From assembly GCA_004026145.2 (NCBI GenBank), contig CP034975.1:18324191-18388190 (forward strand): 64,000 nt of DNA, read 5' to 3'. Every line of letters starts with the position of its first letter. Position 1 is the first letter of the stretch. A model generated the notes under the pieces. That model was not told the DNA's origin, did not search any database, and saw only the letters and a program-made list of their open reading frames with translations. Shown here piece by piece: positions 32,109 through 43,600 of this stretch. A program made the translations under genes and the position numbers. The DNA is from Takifugu bimaculatus (taxonomy: Eukaryota > Chordata > Actinopteri > Tetraodontiformes > Tetraodontidae).

Positions 32109-34827
32109 TCAAGCATCAGTAACAACTTCAACGTAATTGGCTGGGTAGAAGCCCTCCTTCCCTCCACTCAGAACCCCTCGACACCAACCCTGGTCATCCT
32201 CCTCCTCCACCTTCAGGAACACTTCCCCTGGGAGAAAACAGAAAATAAACATGGTTTTACCACAGACATTAACTCTAACAATATGTCGGGGCTTAGAAGG
32301 ACTTTTAAAGCATAAAGTAAAATTTAGTTTCGCAGCAGAATAAAAGCAACACATCCTTTTGCGCAGTAGCTCTCACTTCCACAAGAGGGAGACAGAAGCT
32401 CTTCATTAAAGGATTAAACGCGTTTTAATCAGTGGTTTCAGGGTCAAAAATACCCTTGAGAGTAAACTGTAATTTGAATAACGCAAAAAGTATTTGTTTT
32501 CCACACCATGTTCATGTGGATATTACACTTGATCATTTTCAATTTTTGGTGCTAATTCCACTGAAGACCTTGTGGAGTGAGTGGAACAAGTTTCAGCTGG
32601 AAGTATAACTATATGAACTATAAAACAAAGTAAATATCATCAAATTAGATCTGAATTAGGAAGTTACCTGCTTTAAAGGACAGCTCGTCCCCTTCTTCTC
32701 CAACGTAGTCATACAGGGCGCGCACCTTCACACCCCCAATCATCACTCTAAGAGGAAGGGTTGAAATAAGGCGTCAGAAACCGGACTGAATCTGCTCACT
32801 CACTCAAGTTACCTCTATCAACCACTCACGGTCGACTCTCCTTTCTTTTCTGTCTCTTCTTCCTGTTTAGCTTCTTTACAGGTGGGACCCAGTCCTGATC
32901 AATCAACATAAAATAAGCACATCAACCCTCCAGATGAGGTCATCAGCAGGGTCACAACTGGAACCTTGCATTAGTTGTTTTGAGATTGCTCCTTTTATGT
33001 GCAGGAAATGTGTTTTTAACACACCTCAACCTTTGGCCAGTCGGTGGGCATGCCGGGGCCATGGTTGTTCTTCCACCATTTCAGATCATCTTGCTCGTTG
33101 ATGGACATCAGGGTTTGGTGGAGCTCATTGTACACGGCTTTCACACTGAGCGAATAAAAGCGACAACAGTCAAACACCGAATACAGCCGATTGGGGACAC
33201 ACAGCTGAACGCTGCTCACCTCTCATTGTTGGTGACATCGAGGTGCCTGTGGATGGAGAGGAAGGCCTGCTTCAGGAAACTGATCCTCTTCCTTTCCTCC
33301 TCCTGCGACTGTTCAAAGATGGATTCCATCTCTTCCATGTAGCGGGGCGTGTAGGCCGACACATCCTCCAGCACTTTCTCGTACTGATCCTTACACTGCG
33401 GGCAGCTCACAAGAACCGTTTTACGATGAGCGCTCGCTGTAAGCTCCCACAGTCACAGTGTTTTATTTAATGGAGCGTGACGCGTGATGTATAACTCATC
33501 TGGTCCCCACGCCAGAGCTCCATAAACCTCTGAGCTGAGGTAATAATAACACAAGTCCATAGAAGGGAGGTGTTTGGAACATGAATTTCAGGTTATGGCT
33601 CATGTTTATAGCTGCCTGATTAAATGTGTTCATGCGAAATGGGTCAACAATTCACATTTAAACTGCAGCATGTTTAACTTTCTGGCATCGATTATAAACG
33701 TTTAAATTGAACAGCGATTAAATCAGTGTGTGATTTGAAGTAAAGCCCTGGACTGTGCTGTGCGTGTTCACCTCTCTGCTCACCTTTAGTTTCTCCCCTG
33801 TAGCCTTTTCTCGGGCATCGGCCAGTTTTTGCTTTTTCTCTGGACTCATCTCAGCGTCTTCGTTGGCTTGTTTCTCTCTGTCGAGAGCCGTCTGCTCCTT
33901 CTGACAGGACTTGTGATATGCAGCCCTGACCTTCTCCAGCTGGAAACAATGAATGAATGCATGAAGAAATGAACTGTGTTTTAATTAATGCTTCCTGTAT
34001 ATTTCTGATTGGCTCTTTACGCAACTTAAAATCATATTTGCATTTAACTAACAGTTGATTTTGCTTGATGACCTATAGAGGGTATTTCAAAGGTGAGACA
34101 CACAGGGTCGGACCTTCTGCAGCTTCTTGCTCCAGGGTTTCTGTGCACGGGAGAAGCTGGTGTTGTTGGTGTGGCTCTCTTTGAAGCCGCAGAAGATTTT
34201 CTTTGGAAACGTGTCCTTCTGCCAGACTCTCACCCGGTCTCCCTCCTCTGCTACGAGTGAGTCGGAGATGGAGGAGTGGAGAACAGCTAAGCGTTCAGTG
34301 GAGGTAAAGAAACACTGCCACGCCTTCATCAGCGAACCATAAAGTGGCCCTGAGGAAGCAGAGACAAAAGACACCCGGAGGAATAACATAGCAGAGAGCA
34401 GAGAGGTGAGTCATGGAACTAAAAATGGAAATAATTGCTTCATTTGTTGCCTGGACAAATTCCAACCAACATGCTAAAATAAAGATCCTTAAAAGAGCCT
34501 GGGAATGTTTTCAGGCCACAGAAGCACTTACGGGAATCTACAATGGACTTCCATTTGTTGCTCCACTGGTTGAGCTGTTGGGCGTATTGTTTCTCCACCT
34601 TTGCCCTCTCCACAAAACAGGCCACAATATCGTTGCAGGCCTGGAAGGACTGCTCTGTCCGGTGCACCGTGCGCACGTAATTCCCAGGCTAGTAGCTGGC
34701 AATATTAATAAATGTGTGAGAATACCAGTTTGAAAGATTTCTCCAGACAGATCGTGAATATAATCCTCACCATCCAGAAGCTCTGTTTCTTGGGATCCTC
34801 TGGAGGGTCCTTAGGTAGACTCGCCAT
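32109..34827 (-). CDS. Syndapin/PACSIN family protein, short linker form
   Basis: Nine exons (34771-34827, 34532-34688, 34114-34349, 33784-33939, 33220-33395, 33025-33145, 32830-32894, 32668-32747, 32109-32227) join in frame to 1,167 nt, 388 aa. Residues 1 to about 285 form an F-BAR domain with the family hallmarks QSFWM, FSRAQKPWSKK, YTPRYMEEMESIFEQ and DLKWWKNNHGPGM. A short basic linker (LNRKKRQKRKESR) leads into a C-terminal SH3 domain (about 325-385) with ALYDY, DELSFKAG, GWCRG and YPANYVEVV. Family knowledge: syndapins curve plasma membrane through F-BAR and bind dynamin and N-WASP through SH3 in endocytosis. The usual PACSIN1/2 linker with NPF motifs (EHD binding) is absent and the protein is shorter than the 420-490 aa norm. 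I cannot say whether it is pacsin3-like or a separate paralogue. The exon 3 donor (GTCCGA) is weak. Confidence 0.88.
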
Positions 34828-35181
34828 TATTCAACGCGTCTCTCTTTGTGAAAAGAAGATACTGTAGCTTAGTGAAGCTGCTAGACTGGTTCCAGTACAT
34901 AATAAACAAGCAAAGCCTCCCGATCGGTCGAGAGTTGACAGTAATAAGCGACGCAACAGGTTGAACACTGACTAAATATATCCGACCGCAAGAACAGAAC
35001 TGCCCTCGTGTGAAGTGATTAACAATAAACATTGAGATTTGATTAAACAGCCATGGAAACAGAACACAGGATCTCAACTGCCAGAAGGGAACCAGCGGAT
35101 CAGTCCTCTGCAGCCACCCAGGAGGGGTGGGGGCCGTGCACCCCAGGTTCCAACAAGTCGGGGAATGTGAAGGAACATGAC

Positions 35182-35183
<2 letters not shown>

Positions 35184-35218
<35 letters not shown>
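35184..35218. repeat. (GT)n microsatellite
   Basis: About 35 bases of perfect GT repeat upstream of the syndapin gene. Confidence 0.9.
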
Positions 35219-35220
<2 letters not shown>

Positions 35221-36613
35221 AAAGAGAGAGCCAGAGCGAAAGAGAGAACAAAGTGAATGAACAAACTAAACATCCAGTGCAGTAGACTAATTTGCCAACT
35301 TGTGGTTAGTGTATTCAAATCAGATTAATTGCACAGAGTTTTGGAAATATAAACAGAGTTTTGACATAGAGCAATAAGTGCAAAGTACCGGTAATAATGT
35401 TGTGAGAGTAATCACACATCTTTTGACAATGAGTCATTATACAAAACCTGTTTGAGTGATGAGAACACAAACACAGCACTGCCTCCCACCTACCTAAACA
35501 TCAGCTGCGTCCCATTCGTTGCAGCATGGCACTGAGCAGCTGGACCCCTACAGTGAGCTAATGTACCCTGCTGCACCACAAATACCATTCAGGAATAGCC
35601 TAGTGAGCATGACAGGCCAAATCCTGGGATAAAACATACCCATAGATGGAGAAACAAGCTTCATACCTCAGACCTGATAGATCTACAGCAATGAGATTAG
35701 AAGTCCCGGCAAATTAAGGCTGTTTTATTAGCCACATTAAAGCAATATCAGTCAAGATTAGCCTTAAAGGTAAGGCTAATCAAGAAAAAAATTAGTAGCC
35801 TAAACCAATCTTGCTTCTTGTCCTGAGAATTTCAATGATCCTGATGAGGATTCGTCTACACATCACGGCGCTTGGATGCAGCCAGACCCTTGCCTGAGCG
35901 AAGGGAGAGCTGCTGCAGTGGCAGACGGGAATTCACAGGGTTGGATCTGCCAGCAGGGGTAGAACAGCTGCTCCGGCATTCTTCCTGGTGCCTTCCCAAA
36001 ATAAACAGTGAAGGAAAGGTCATCTTTCCCTCGCTGTCACTAATAGAAGGCCCACTGGAACCGGTCTGGTACCCTCCTGCCATCTTAATTCCTGCAAGAG
36101 TGCAAGACTTTGCAGATTTTCCGCAAAGTACGGAGGAAAACACAAGTGGCAGGTAGAGAGAGGCAGAGGGCAGGTACACGTATTTCTGTCTGGGCACCAC
36201 ATTGACACATTGTTGGCTGGATAACACAAAAATGACTAACCACACCTCGTTAAAAGACCAAGCGGGACAGAGATCAACATAAATGGAGCACTTTGTCTCC
36301 CTTAACACGGTGCTAAATATGAAAGCTCACTTTTAGATTGAACCCTGTCTGTGTCTGTTTTAGTCTGCGTAGAGGACGAATTGAAACAAGACTCACAGCC
36401 ATATCAAGCAGGACTTTAGTGCTGTAGAAACTCCATCCACACACCAGGAAAAACATTCAGAAAGTGGCAGCAGAGCAGTCATGCTGGGAGAAACCAACAC
36501 TTACATTTCTCTCTGAATCACCAGTGTTTAATCAAGTCAGCACTTGTTACTGCAGTTGCTGTAGATTTCTGTCCATTTCTCTGTCCGTCTCTGTACTGTG
36601 CTCCTACTTACAC

Positions 36614-36701
36614 GCTCTCTCTCTCTCTCTCTCTCTCTCTTTCCATCTGTCTGTCTCTCTCGCTCGCTCTCTCTGGCCTGGTTTTATCTAGACGCTTAAA
36701 G

Positions 36702-36730
<29 letters not shown>
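36614..36730. repeat. (CT)n and (CA)n compound simple repeat
   Basis: A CT repeat (36614-36640) is followed by degenerate CT-rich sequence and a CA repeat (36703-36730). Confidence 0.85.
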
Positions 36731-36732
<2 letters not shown>

Positions 36733-37203
36733 CCATGTTTACACAGAAGACGCAGTAGGCGTGAGCGACTGAAACGTCTTTAGAAGAGAAAAAAATAAAC
36801 TGGATTTTCACTGTGATCTTTGTGCTGCTGCTCGGGGCCAAACTCACCTTGCTTGTTCTCCTCCCCCCCCAGCTGTGATGTTCTTCCTGGTACCCAGATG
36901 AACTTTTCTTTCTCTCTTCTACTTTGATCCCTTCCTCGTTCTACTCACGGACCTTCACTTTACCAGGCGCGCTCATGTTCTTCTCACCCTGCCATTAGGC
37001 TATAAAACCAGCCGAAAGGGGCCGAGTGCCCCTCTGCACCCGTCTCCCTCCCTCTGCCTCTCTCTCTCTCGTTTCGGTGCTAATGACATGGTGGACATTC
37101 ATTGTGACTGTGCTGCTGGTTGCAGAATTGTGTCAGTGTGGCACTGAGTCATGTGAGCTTATTAGCAAATGTGTGTGACTGCAGAGGTTTGTGGGTGTGT
37201 GTT

Positions 37204-37221
37204 GGGGGGGGGGGGGGGGGG
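37204..37221. repeat. Poly(G) run
   Basis: Eighteen G in a row; a run of this length is prone to sequencing length errors and could form a G-quadruplex. Confidence 0.8.
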
Positions 37222-38283
37222 TCAGAGGAACTGTCACATTAGCACTGTGGCCTTTTATGACCTGCCATTCTGTCTGTGGTCATACCTGGAAAAAGCATGC
37301 TCACATTCACTGGTTCTGGGATGTGCTCTTCTGGAACAGTGTTCTTCTGACGTTCCCCTCTACTTTGTGGCCCTCGGTCTTTTTACTGATGCTTTTAGCA
37401 GCTCAGCCAGACCCCTTTCATCACCCACAATAACACAGTGTTTCTCACTTGAGGCAGTAGAAGCTGAATACCAATGTGTGCATATGCTCGTGTGTTTCTT
37501 CATGACAGACATTGCAGTATATTTTCAATGACACCATCCGATCAGCTGTTATGCGCTGGCATACCTGATCAGTAACACCATTTCTGAGTTCCAGGATCAC
37601 TGTTTAGTCACAGTTTGAAGTGACAAATCAACTCTGTAACTCTGTAACTAACTCACTAATGGCAACTCGGTTGAACGTTTCCAATCTCCAGCTTTTTCGT
37701 CTCTTCGTTTGATGACTGGTTTTACGTCGCTGCAGTGTTTTTCTCTGTGCATGCTATTTTTTCTTACAGTAGGAAGAAAATGGCAGTTATTGCTTCATCT
37801 CCACCAAACAAAACAAGTCTGCACGCAGGTAATTTTTAACTTGAAAAATCTAAGGATAGGCCAACCAGTACAGATGAAACAGGCAACATAATATTTGTAC
37901 TATGCTAACGTAACCTTGAAAACCATGCTTGCGATGCAGCATTCAGCCTCTCCCAAGTTTCTTTCTAACGCCTCACAGATGGAATTTGGCTTTCTGCATG
38001 AGCGCAGCCACTGTTTGCCTTGAATCTCATCTTCTCCCTCCCCGTGAGCTGAACCCATTTGTCCTATTAGCTCGCCGAATGGGGGGAAATCAGTGTGGAC
38101 CTGACGGCAATTCAGACACACTTTAAACTGGATCATTACGCACATCTGTCAAGACAAAATAGAAGAAATGAGAAACAAAAGAGGACCACGATTTAATTTA
38201 GCTTTTATTTCAACACCTTAGTTGTACCTCTATCATGTTGTATATCAGTCTATATTATTAAAACAAAACTTATGTATATTTAA

Positions 38284-38299
38284 ATATATATATATATAT
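38284..38299. repeat. (AT)n repeat
   Basis: Short AT repeat in AT-rich intergenic DNA. Confidence 0.7.
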
Positions 38300-40624
38300 T
38301 TATCTCTGCATATGTCTGCTCATTTTGTGTGTAGTCATATTATTTATGCATTTCACTAGACCTAAATACTATTAAATTATATGATGTAATGCTTTCTATT
38401 TTACTGCTCAGTCCTTTCACATCTCATCAGTCCTTCATAATGTTGCACTGTGGCAACGTAGCATATGAATAAAGTCATCATTTCAAATTCACAGAAGACA
38501 CATTAAACATAGTTTAGCTTCACTGGGATCACCACGGGGCGAGCAGTAGAGAAAGCATTTACAGAAAACCCAAAATCAAAGCAAAACAAAACAAAACAAA
38601 AAACATTAAAGAATTTTGTCCACGCAATTTGGAAGACGAAGATTCTTAAGAATGTTTAAATACTTAATAACATGTTTATTATGCTATATTTCACGTTACC
38701 ATTGTCATCTCCTCATGACATATAGACCTATAAATGATGTATTTTGATTTAAAGTTGAATTCATTGAAGAGAAACTTCATGTTTTAAAGCAACATAGTCC
38801 TCATAGTAGCATACTGTTTACAGAATTCACTTTAAATCTATCTCTCTCTCTCTAAATAACCTTTTCACAAGTGGTAGGAATGGTTTTGTGTGTGTAAAAA
38901 TTGGGATTGTCAACCAGTGAGGAAAAATAAAGAAAATGAAGATGGTGATCTTTTAAATGTGTTCTGGAATGAGCCTCGTAAAGGCAGAGATGTTGGTCTT
39001 GAGAAGCATTTTGCCACCAAAGCAGACTCAAAAGCGTTGCAGAGGCTGAAAGTTAATCAAGCCAGGCAGACAGAGAAGCTGGGGAAAAAAGCCCTTTTTG
39101 ACCTTCCTGTGACCTGTTGTGTGGCCACAAATAAACCACACAACAAAAGCTGATTCGCTCCTTCAAATGACACGAACAGTGTTAAACTACTCCGATAGCT
39201 CCCCTCTTTTTCAGTTAAATTTAACAACATTGTTCTTTCTATGTTCTGCAGCAACAAATTAACCAGTGAACCAATGACAACTAGTGAAATGAAACTACAC
39301 CCATAGAAATTCTACTGGGCGGAACTTTAGCTATATAAGATAAAGTGTTGGGGAGACTTAAACTACATGTGTTTCAGCTACATTTCCTGACTATAATTTT
39401 CTGTAACTTGCTGGTAATTAAACCACATTCATAATTTGTGCTGTTTCAAATATACTTAATACTTTTGGGGTCATTTTTCTAGTTTAACAACAAAATTTGC
39501 AAACTACAATTTTGGCCAATAAAATGTAACTGTATTTTTTTTGAAAAAAATATATTGTACAGTATGTTTACTTTAACATTATTGTGCTCTGAGGGAATAT
39601 TTCCTGGTGCCCCAGTCAGTGCAGATGTTTAGTGCCAAACAAAACCAGATGTCTGATGAAAGCTTTGATTGACTTGAGTTAGTAATATTTAGTTTCATAT
39701 ACTCCACATGTTGAACGCTGAGTTAAATGAATAGGAGTAGTTGCTAAAGTGACTTTTTTAGCTGTAGTTTTACAAACGACATTTCTCTAGTTTATTCAAA
39801 CTACTACCAGGCTGAACTACATGTAGTTTCGCAAGCTAAGCTTGCAAAGTAGCTTCCCCCATTCTGGTATAAGGATAAAAAGGATACTTTTGTTGGTTAC
39901 AACCACTGGTTCCCTGGCTGACTTTAAGAGGCGACTTGTGTGTGTTTGCGTTCAACAGTTTCTCATTCACACATCATTCTGAGGACATCTCTGCAGCCTC
40001 GGCAGCAACTCTTCAAACTTTCTGAACTTTGGAGAAGTTTACTCAGTTCTGCAGCAGATGGCGAGAGGATCCATCTGTCAGTGTGTGTGAATATGTGTGT
40101 GTATATGTGTGTGTTTCTTAGTCAACAAGGGTCATTTTCTGGAGATATTCTTAATTTTACACTCCTATTCACTCTTGCACAGAGATCATAGATATTCTCT
40201 ACATGTGCTGGACACAGACAGGCTGTTGATGTCCACTGTTCTTCTTATGTACATCTTCTGTTACTGTCAATCTGATTTTCCTCCCTTCCTTTCCTCTTTG
40301 ACTCAGCCCTTCACTCTTTCAGTCTGTGTCTCGGGGGGACACGGTTACATGCAAAGGAGAGGAGAGCCGTCTGGGAAGAGAAGTAGGGCAAATGAAAGAA
40401 TAAGAATGGGCAGGAAGAGGAAATTAAATAGGACTGGTTAAAAATCATATTGATAAAGTGATTGGGGGAAATTATAGAATTAATAAAATCACATAAATAA
40501 AAAGAGGCTGGGTTGGCTAACTAGAAAAAATACAACACTTTGATTTTCCTCCATTATTCAGTGCTTTCTTTTAAAACATTCTAACACGTTGTTTCAACAT
40601 TGTCCTCCATCTGCTCATCCTCCC

Positions 40625-43600
40625 TCACCTGTCAGTGAGTTTCTTCAATGCCCTCTCAATATTCATACGGTGTCCCACACGGGTCACTCCCAGGTCCAAG
40701 AAGTCATCCTTGGTGAGTGAAGGCAGATGCGATCCGTCTATTTCATTGTCTATAAAACGCTCTCTGTGCTCGGCAAGGTTGAGATAAGCCAGCCAGTCAG
40801 CCACATCATACTTTGTCCAGTAAGGTAGGGGCTTGATGGCAAAGGGTTTGGCTGGAGGAGGAGGGAAATGGGCATAATTGAGACAGGAAGGGCTGGGGGG
40901 CAAGTGCATCGGGGAAGAGGCTCCCGAGAGAAAATGGGTTGGGGAGAGAGAGCGGGAGACAAGTAGTGGGTTTGGACTCGTCATACCCGATGGGGAGAAC
41001 AATGGTGGAGTTGAAACCTTGTAGGCGTCACCTAGAGGATGGCCAGGAGAGGGAGGTGTGAGGGGGCAGGGGAAGTCAAAGGGGTTATTGTAGACAGGTG
41101 TAGTAGGGAGTATAGGTAGGGAAGAAGGTCTTGGCGGGGTGGGATTTGACTGTTCGGTATTATAGATCAGAGGGCTGGGAGCCCGGCGTCGGGAGCTTGA
41201 ACCTTTAGTGGGGCTGCCCTGAAAATCAAAGGTTGCCCGTCGCATCTTAGAGCGATGTTTTGGTGATGCTGGGTATGGGCAGTAAGTTGGGGAATGGGGA
41301 GGGTGGGAGTGAACTGGAGAGGATGGCATCTGCGGGGATGTAGAGGGGGTCCAGCTGCGCTGCACTGGAACTTGAGGGGAAGGGGAAATAGAAGGGGTGG
41401 CAGACAGATTTGGAGTCAGGATCTGACGATGTTGTGGAGAGGAAGTGGGCAATGGCGAAATGGAGCGGCCTGTTGGGGGGCTGTGAAATGCATCAGTGAA
41501 ATCTCCAGAATACCTAAAAGACATGGGGGGAAAATGAACTTTTACCCTAAAAAAAGAAGCAGATTGGATGTTTTTGTGGAAATACTACAGACAAATTTAA
41601 ACAAACCTGTGCATGGTGGGAGACTTGGGAGTGTTGCTCCAGTCATCCATACTCTTCATGCTGCTCATCTGCTGCAGCTTGGAGCTAAGTTCATTGAAAA
41701 TACTTGCTTTCACACCTGAAAGTGGTGAATGAAGCCTGCGGCCCTCCAAAGCCATTCCGTCTCTATGTAGTCGGCCTCCACCAAGGTCGTGTTCCCCAAC
41801 TTCATCCCAGCTCACTGATCGAGTGTCCACTGGCCTCTCTAAGCAGGCAGCCAGAGCAGAGCTGAACCCATACTCCATCTTTGATTGGATCTGCTTGCGC
41901 TTCCTGTCATCTGCAATAGATGCATCTAACCTGGCTTCTTCCAGGGTGCCTGGTCTGTGCAGCTGCAAAGGAGAGGGGTTTGTGCTGTTCTGTCGGCGCA
42001 GTGCTACAGAGAGGCCTTTCCCTCCACCCTCTTTGTAATGACTCATCTTTGGAAACAGAGGGTTTCTGGCACTCTGAACCTCAAAGGCTTGCCCACCTGA
42101 ATAGGTTGTGCACAAATCATGATTTTCGGCCAGTTTCTCAGCCTCTGCCCCTCGCCCAACTCCTCCCCTCTCCCCTCTCAAACTACTTAATCCAAGCATT
42201 TCTAAATGGTGGTCACTACTGCTGTGACTATCCAGCTCCTCAATTCCAGAATCCACCACTGCATCTTGCCAGTCTCCACTTTTGGGTAAAGTAGTAGAGT
42301 TATGAATGTGGTCAGCAGCTTTAATTTCTGTGCCGAGCCCAGCTTTTGGTCCAGCCATAGAGATACTGTAATTGGACGATGATGGTGAAGTTGTGGTGGT
42401 CGAGGTGGCTACAGAGGCTGTCACGGAGGTGGTAGCATAGGTCATGGTGGTTGTAAGGGTGGCTGAGCCTCTGTCCTGGGCTGATGGGTGACCACAGACT
42501 GAGGAGTCATTAGAACTGTTGTAAAAAGGATGAGAATGGGACATTGGATGAGGTCTGTGTAGTGATGCAGTAGAGAAAGCTGCAGTGGAAGAGGCAGGCG
42601 TGGTTGTGGTGGACATAGCGGAAGGAGGAAATATCTGTGGATAAGATGGAGAAAGAGCTGATTGTGTGAGATTGGCAACTTCGCTGTCATAAGAGGTAAG
42701 ACTAGATGTAGCAGAATCACCTCCCTGTGGAGAAGGGTGAGCTGTGTTTGAGGGCTTGGGAGGTGGTAGGGGTGGAGGAGGTGGTGGAGACGCATTGGTA
42801 GGCTGTTGAATTGGTTGTTGATGCTGGCGGGGAAACTGTTGGGCCCTATCTCTCTTTCCATTTGCAAACTGTAAAGGTGGAGGCAGAGGATCAGCAAAGA
42901 CAAACTCATCATCTGCATCTATTGACGGAGCTGGTGGAGGAAGAACCATGAGTCCAAGACCTCCACTCATCCTTGAACTTGCATCATCCATAGCTTCAGA
43001 CATCTGTCCAGGGGCTGTAGGGACAGTGTACTGAGGGATGTAATTTCCCTGTGCAGTGCTTTCCATCTGCAGAAAAGAGGGTCTGCGAGGTGCAGGTTGA
43101 GATGGCGGTGGAGGAGGCTGTATGGCTGGTGCATATCTAGTATCATACAACTCTTTTTCTCTTTGTCTCTCTCTGGGGCTCTGTGGGTGACACTGATTTG
43201 AATATTGATTGTTTCTGTCCTCAGAGAAGCGAACTCGGAGGCCCTCTCTGGGTCCTCCTTCTTTTTCTCTCTCTACCCTCTCTCCACCTCCGCTTCCTCC
43301 TATTCTTAATATCCTGGGCGATTGAGGTCGACTTAGAGATGCAGGTGAGGTGGTAGCTGTGGGAGAGCTTAAGTGGAGGGACACAGGGGAGGTGTAGGCA
43401 GATTGAGTGGGCGTTGCAAATAATGAAGGGGTTGGTGTCTGGACTGGAGTAGGAAATGCTCCTACTGTGGACAGTTGCCGGCCAAAGTGTCTGTCCTCTC
43501 TGCGTGTCCTGCGATCATCTTTTAATGCTCTCTCTCTCGCTGCCAGTGCTAGGCCAAGTGGAGAAGAGGGATCCAAAACTTTTCCTGTAAGTGGGTGAAT

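Larger units (their letters stand above)
34828..40624. other. Gene-free 5.8-kb stretch between shank1 and the syndapin gene
   Basis: No exon of a known family is visible on either strand. It holds GT (35184-35218), CT (36614-36640) and CA (36703-36730) repeats, a G run (37204-37221) and an AT repeat (38284-38299). The right end should contain the shank1 3' UTR; a minus-strand AATAAA at 39791-39796 is a candidate end. The left end should contain the syndapin promoter. Confidence 0.5.

Noticed and set aside
35053..35256. Open frames encoding Cys-Val or Thr-His repeats
   Set aside because: Pure translation of the GT/CA microsatellite; the same applies to frames at 49.7, 50.7 and 57.1 kb.
42442..42918. 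Long open frames in the other minus frames and the plus frames over 41.3-44.5 kb
   Set aside because: They are shadows of the 3.2-kb proline/serine-rich shank1 exon, whose frame is fixed by SHANK1 motifs and by phase at both ends.
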